From contig NAVB01001373.1 in assembly GCA_002179805.1 (NCBI GenBank), positions 1 through 32,517 on the forward strand: 32,517 bases of DNA. The letters are read 5' to 3'. The notes below the pieces were generated by a model, which had not been told where the DNA came from, did not search any database, and saw only the letters and a list, made by a program, of their open reading frames with translations. Below are positions 30,505 to 32,517 of the stretch, piece after piece (the first letter of the stretch is position 1; the number at the start of each line of letters is the position of its first letter). The stretch comes from Acanthamoeba lenticulata (Eukaryota; Discosea; Longamoebia; Acanthamoebidae). A program made the position numbers and the translations under genes.

Positions 30505-32517
30505 ATGAAGCGAAGAAAGACGGGCCTCGCCATGGGCCTGTTCTTCGTACTCATCATCTGCTTCTTCCAAAGCGACGTCTTAGCCGCTTCATATGAGGTA
30601 GTCGCTAGCCACGCAACACACGCGTACTTTTTGTTGCAGGTGATGTTGAAAAAGCCACACTTCTTGTTTTTGATGTCTTGTGGTGCAGGTGACGGACGTG
30701 GCAGGCCTGAGAGAAGCCATCCTCACAGCCAACGGCCTCACCGGCCCACACACCATTGTAGTTCGTGGCCACGTCGCGAGTGAAACAAGCACTCTTTCTC
30801 TTGGGCGGCGAGAAGCCTCGCTTCCGCCAGTCACCCAGACCATTCACTTTGTGGGTGTCGGTTCCTCTTCGTCGTCCTCCTCCTCGCTTGTTGAGGTCGA
30901 CGGCGAGAAAGTTCGAGCCAATGCACTCCGATTTGGTTCCGGTACGTATCTGAAAAGAAGCCTAATTCTTACCAATTCCTTCCTACCTTCTCTCGTTCTC
31001 ACCCGTCATTCAATTCCCTCTTCTAGGGAGTGATGGAAGTTCCATCACCGGCTTTCATTTCGTCAACTTTGCCGAAGCGGCCCTCATTGTGGATGGCGGC
31101 CATGACGTGCTGATTCAGGGCAATTCCTTCAGCACTGACGCGGTACCACTGAATTCCTCTCCCTCCTCCTTTCATAACTATTCGACTCTGTACGGGAGAT
31201 TGATTTTGCGTGATGGTCTTCCATAATTTGGTTCTGTTCAAAAACAAAAGGCAAAGAAAAGGGACCACAGCAGAACTGAAGCTGCCATCGTCATTGCCTC
31301 TGGTTCGGCGCTTGTGAAGCAGGTTCGTATGATCCCTCCTCTCACTTGCAAACCACCACCTCTGCCAAACAATACAAACCACATACATACATACACACAA
31401 ACCAGAACGAGTTCGGCAAGAACTCAGCAGGCGTGCGCATCGAGGAGCGAGCTTCGGCGTCAACCATCGAGGCCAACCACTTTGGCTTCGCCGCTTCAGA
31501 AGACCATGCGGTGTCGCTCGACGCAGATCTGGGCATTCACATCACCGGACATCCCGGTACTCCCCCACCCGCGCAACAACGCCTTACAAGCAAACAGACA
31601 TCCAACCAACGATCACCGCCACCATCGCCACCACAGACGTTGAGGTGCGGCACATTGTGCAGGCCAACTTCTTTTCCTGTCTGCGCAAGGACGCCATCGA
31701 GGTCGACGCCGCCGGAGTCGAGCTCAGGCACAACACCATTGGGTTTGTCCCCCCCCCCAATCCACAAAGTAGAGCACAACGAGTAGCGCTGACCGGGGGG
31801 GGGGAACACACAGCCTCACTACGTCTGGTCAGACTTGCGGCAACAACAACCATGGCATCGTGTTGAGGTCCAAGGCCACCAACACCACCATTGGTACGAC
31901 ATCGCCATAAACAAGCCCCCTCCCCCCCCAACACTGGAGCTGTGTCAGAAGTTGAATAACTTTTTCACTGTGACTCTGGCCAGATTCGAACACCATCGTG
32001 GGCAGCAGGGGCCACGGCATCAGCATCATGGAGCCCGTACGGGTGACCATCAGTTACAACCGCATTGTACCGCCCTCCTCTCCCCTCTCCTCCCTTTTCC
32101 CCCCTTGCTTCCTTTACACAGCCACCACGACCAGCCCTCCATGATGGGTGGCTCACATGTGTGTTTGTACGCGTGTGTGTGCGTATGTGCTCTCAGGGTG
32201 AGAACGAAGGCGCCGGTATTGACGCTGTGCTCGGCAAAGGCAGCATCGTCGCCTACAACCATCTCTACGGTACCCACCTTCCCCCCCCCTCTCCCTTCCC
32301 TCCTGGGTGGGCCCTTGGGCATCACAGCACAGAGGCGCGATGCTGATGTGGCGATGTGAACAATGTCGATATCAGGAAACGGAAAGTCGGGCATCCAGCT
32401 GAACAACCAGCCGTCGGACTGTCCGTCGGCTGTGATGATCCACAGCAACCTCATCGGCGTATCGCCCCTCCTCCAAGTCAGCGGCAATCAGGGTACCCCA
32501 CCACTTCCACCCCACCC
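30505..32517 (+). CDS. Secreted parallel beta-helix protein 3 (3' end outside window)
   Basis: Third paralogue, cut by the window end. Exons: 30505-30597, 30689-30941, 31027-31142, 31251-31322, 31406-31556, 31637-31742, 31814-31893, 31984-32066, 32197-32269, 32376-32492; a GTACC donor opens at 32493. Signal peptide about 1-27 (MGLFFVLIICFFQSDVLA). The entry domain contains AILTANGLTGPHTIVV, as in both paralogues, followed by rungs GSDGSSITGFHFVNFAEAAL, STIEANHFGFA, VRHIVQANFF, VELRHNTIG, VTISYNRI, GAGIDAVLGKGSIVAYNHLYG and MIHSNLIGVS. Exons of 73 and 117 nt match gene 2 exactly in length and phase. The order of rungs follows gene 2, not gene 1. A stalk and a C-terminal cysteine domain are expected beyond the window but not seen. 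Start: the ATG directly before the hydrophobic leader. Confidence 0.85.

Overview
The window is eukaryotic nuclear DNA, most like an Acanthamoeba-type amoebozoan. Coding sequence is GC-rich, every gene is broken by short introns (about 45-140 bp), and almost all donors read GTACG or GTGCG. The genes are free-living-protist orthologues (DHX34-like helicase, ABCG half-transporter, GCN5/PCAF acetyltransferase). I found no tRNA, rRNA, CRISPR array or transposon. Exon models were built by hand from splice sites, reading phase and family homology; every complete model except the 5' end of the SANT/DUF3755-like gene sums to a multiple of three.

Layout. (1) 8-3132 (-): DEAH/DEVH RNA helicase of the DHX34 type with an added N-terminal RS-rich region; its 3' end lies outside the window. 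(2) 3548-6722 (+): ABCG half-transporter, 12 exons including an 11-nt microexon, divergent from the helicase. (3) 6817-8611 (-): membrane-anchored class I SAM methyltransferase, convergent with the transporter. (4) 8700-10426 (+): SANT/Myb-like protein with a DUF3755-like core, sharing an 88-bp head-to-head promoter with the methyltransferase. (5) 10610-15049 (+): GCN5/PCAF histone acetyltransferase with PCAF_N, HAT and bromodomain, 18 exons. (6) 15288-17911 (+): ankyrin-repeat protein. (7) 18419-32517: three paralogous secreted parallel beta-helix proteins, arranged + / - / + (18419-24397, 24659-30232 and 30505 to beyond the window end).

The most novel part is region 7. The two complete paralogues each have a signal peptide, a beta-helix built from short Asn/Ile/Gly-rich rungs, a long Pro/Thr/Ser/Gln stalk, and a C-terminal domain I do not recognise that keeps four cysteines and ends in STC. 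The stalks use different DNA repeats: a 12-bp QSPT unit with a 120-bp higher-order period in one, a 24-bp QTPTSSPT unit in the other. The paralogues also differ by loss or gain of whole rungs and by several introns. They look like cell-surface or extracellular (adhesin, cyst-wall or glycan-binding) proteins, but the role is inferred.

Other points of note are GC-AG introns that keep the local consensus as GCACG, a repeated TGACGTCA-centred palindrome in introns and intergenic DNA, and introns that split the Walker A motif of both the helicase and the transporter. The helicase (RNA surveillance), the SANT/DUF3755 protein and GCN5 are nuclear proteins that happen to be neighbours; nothing shows an operon or shared pathway.
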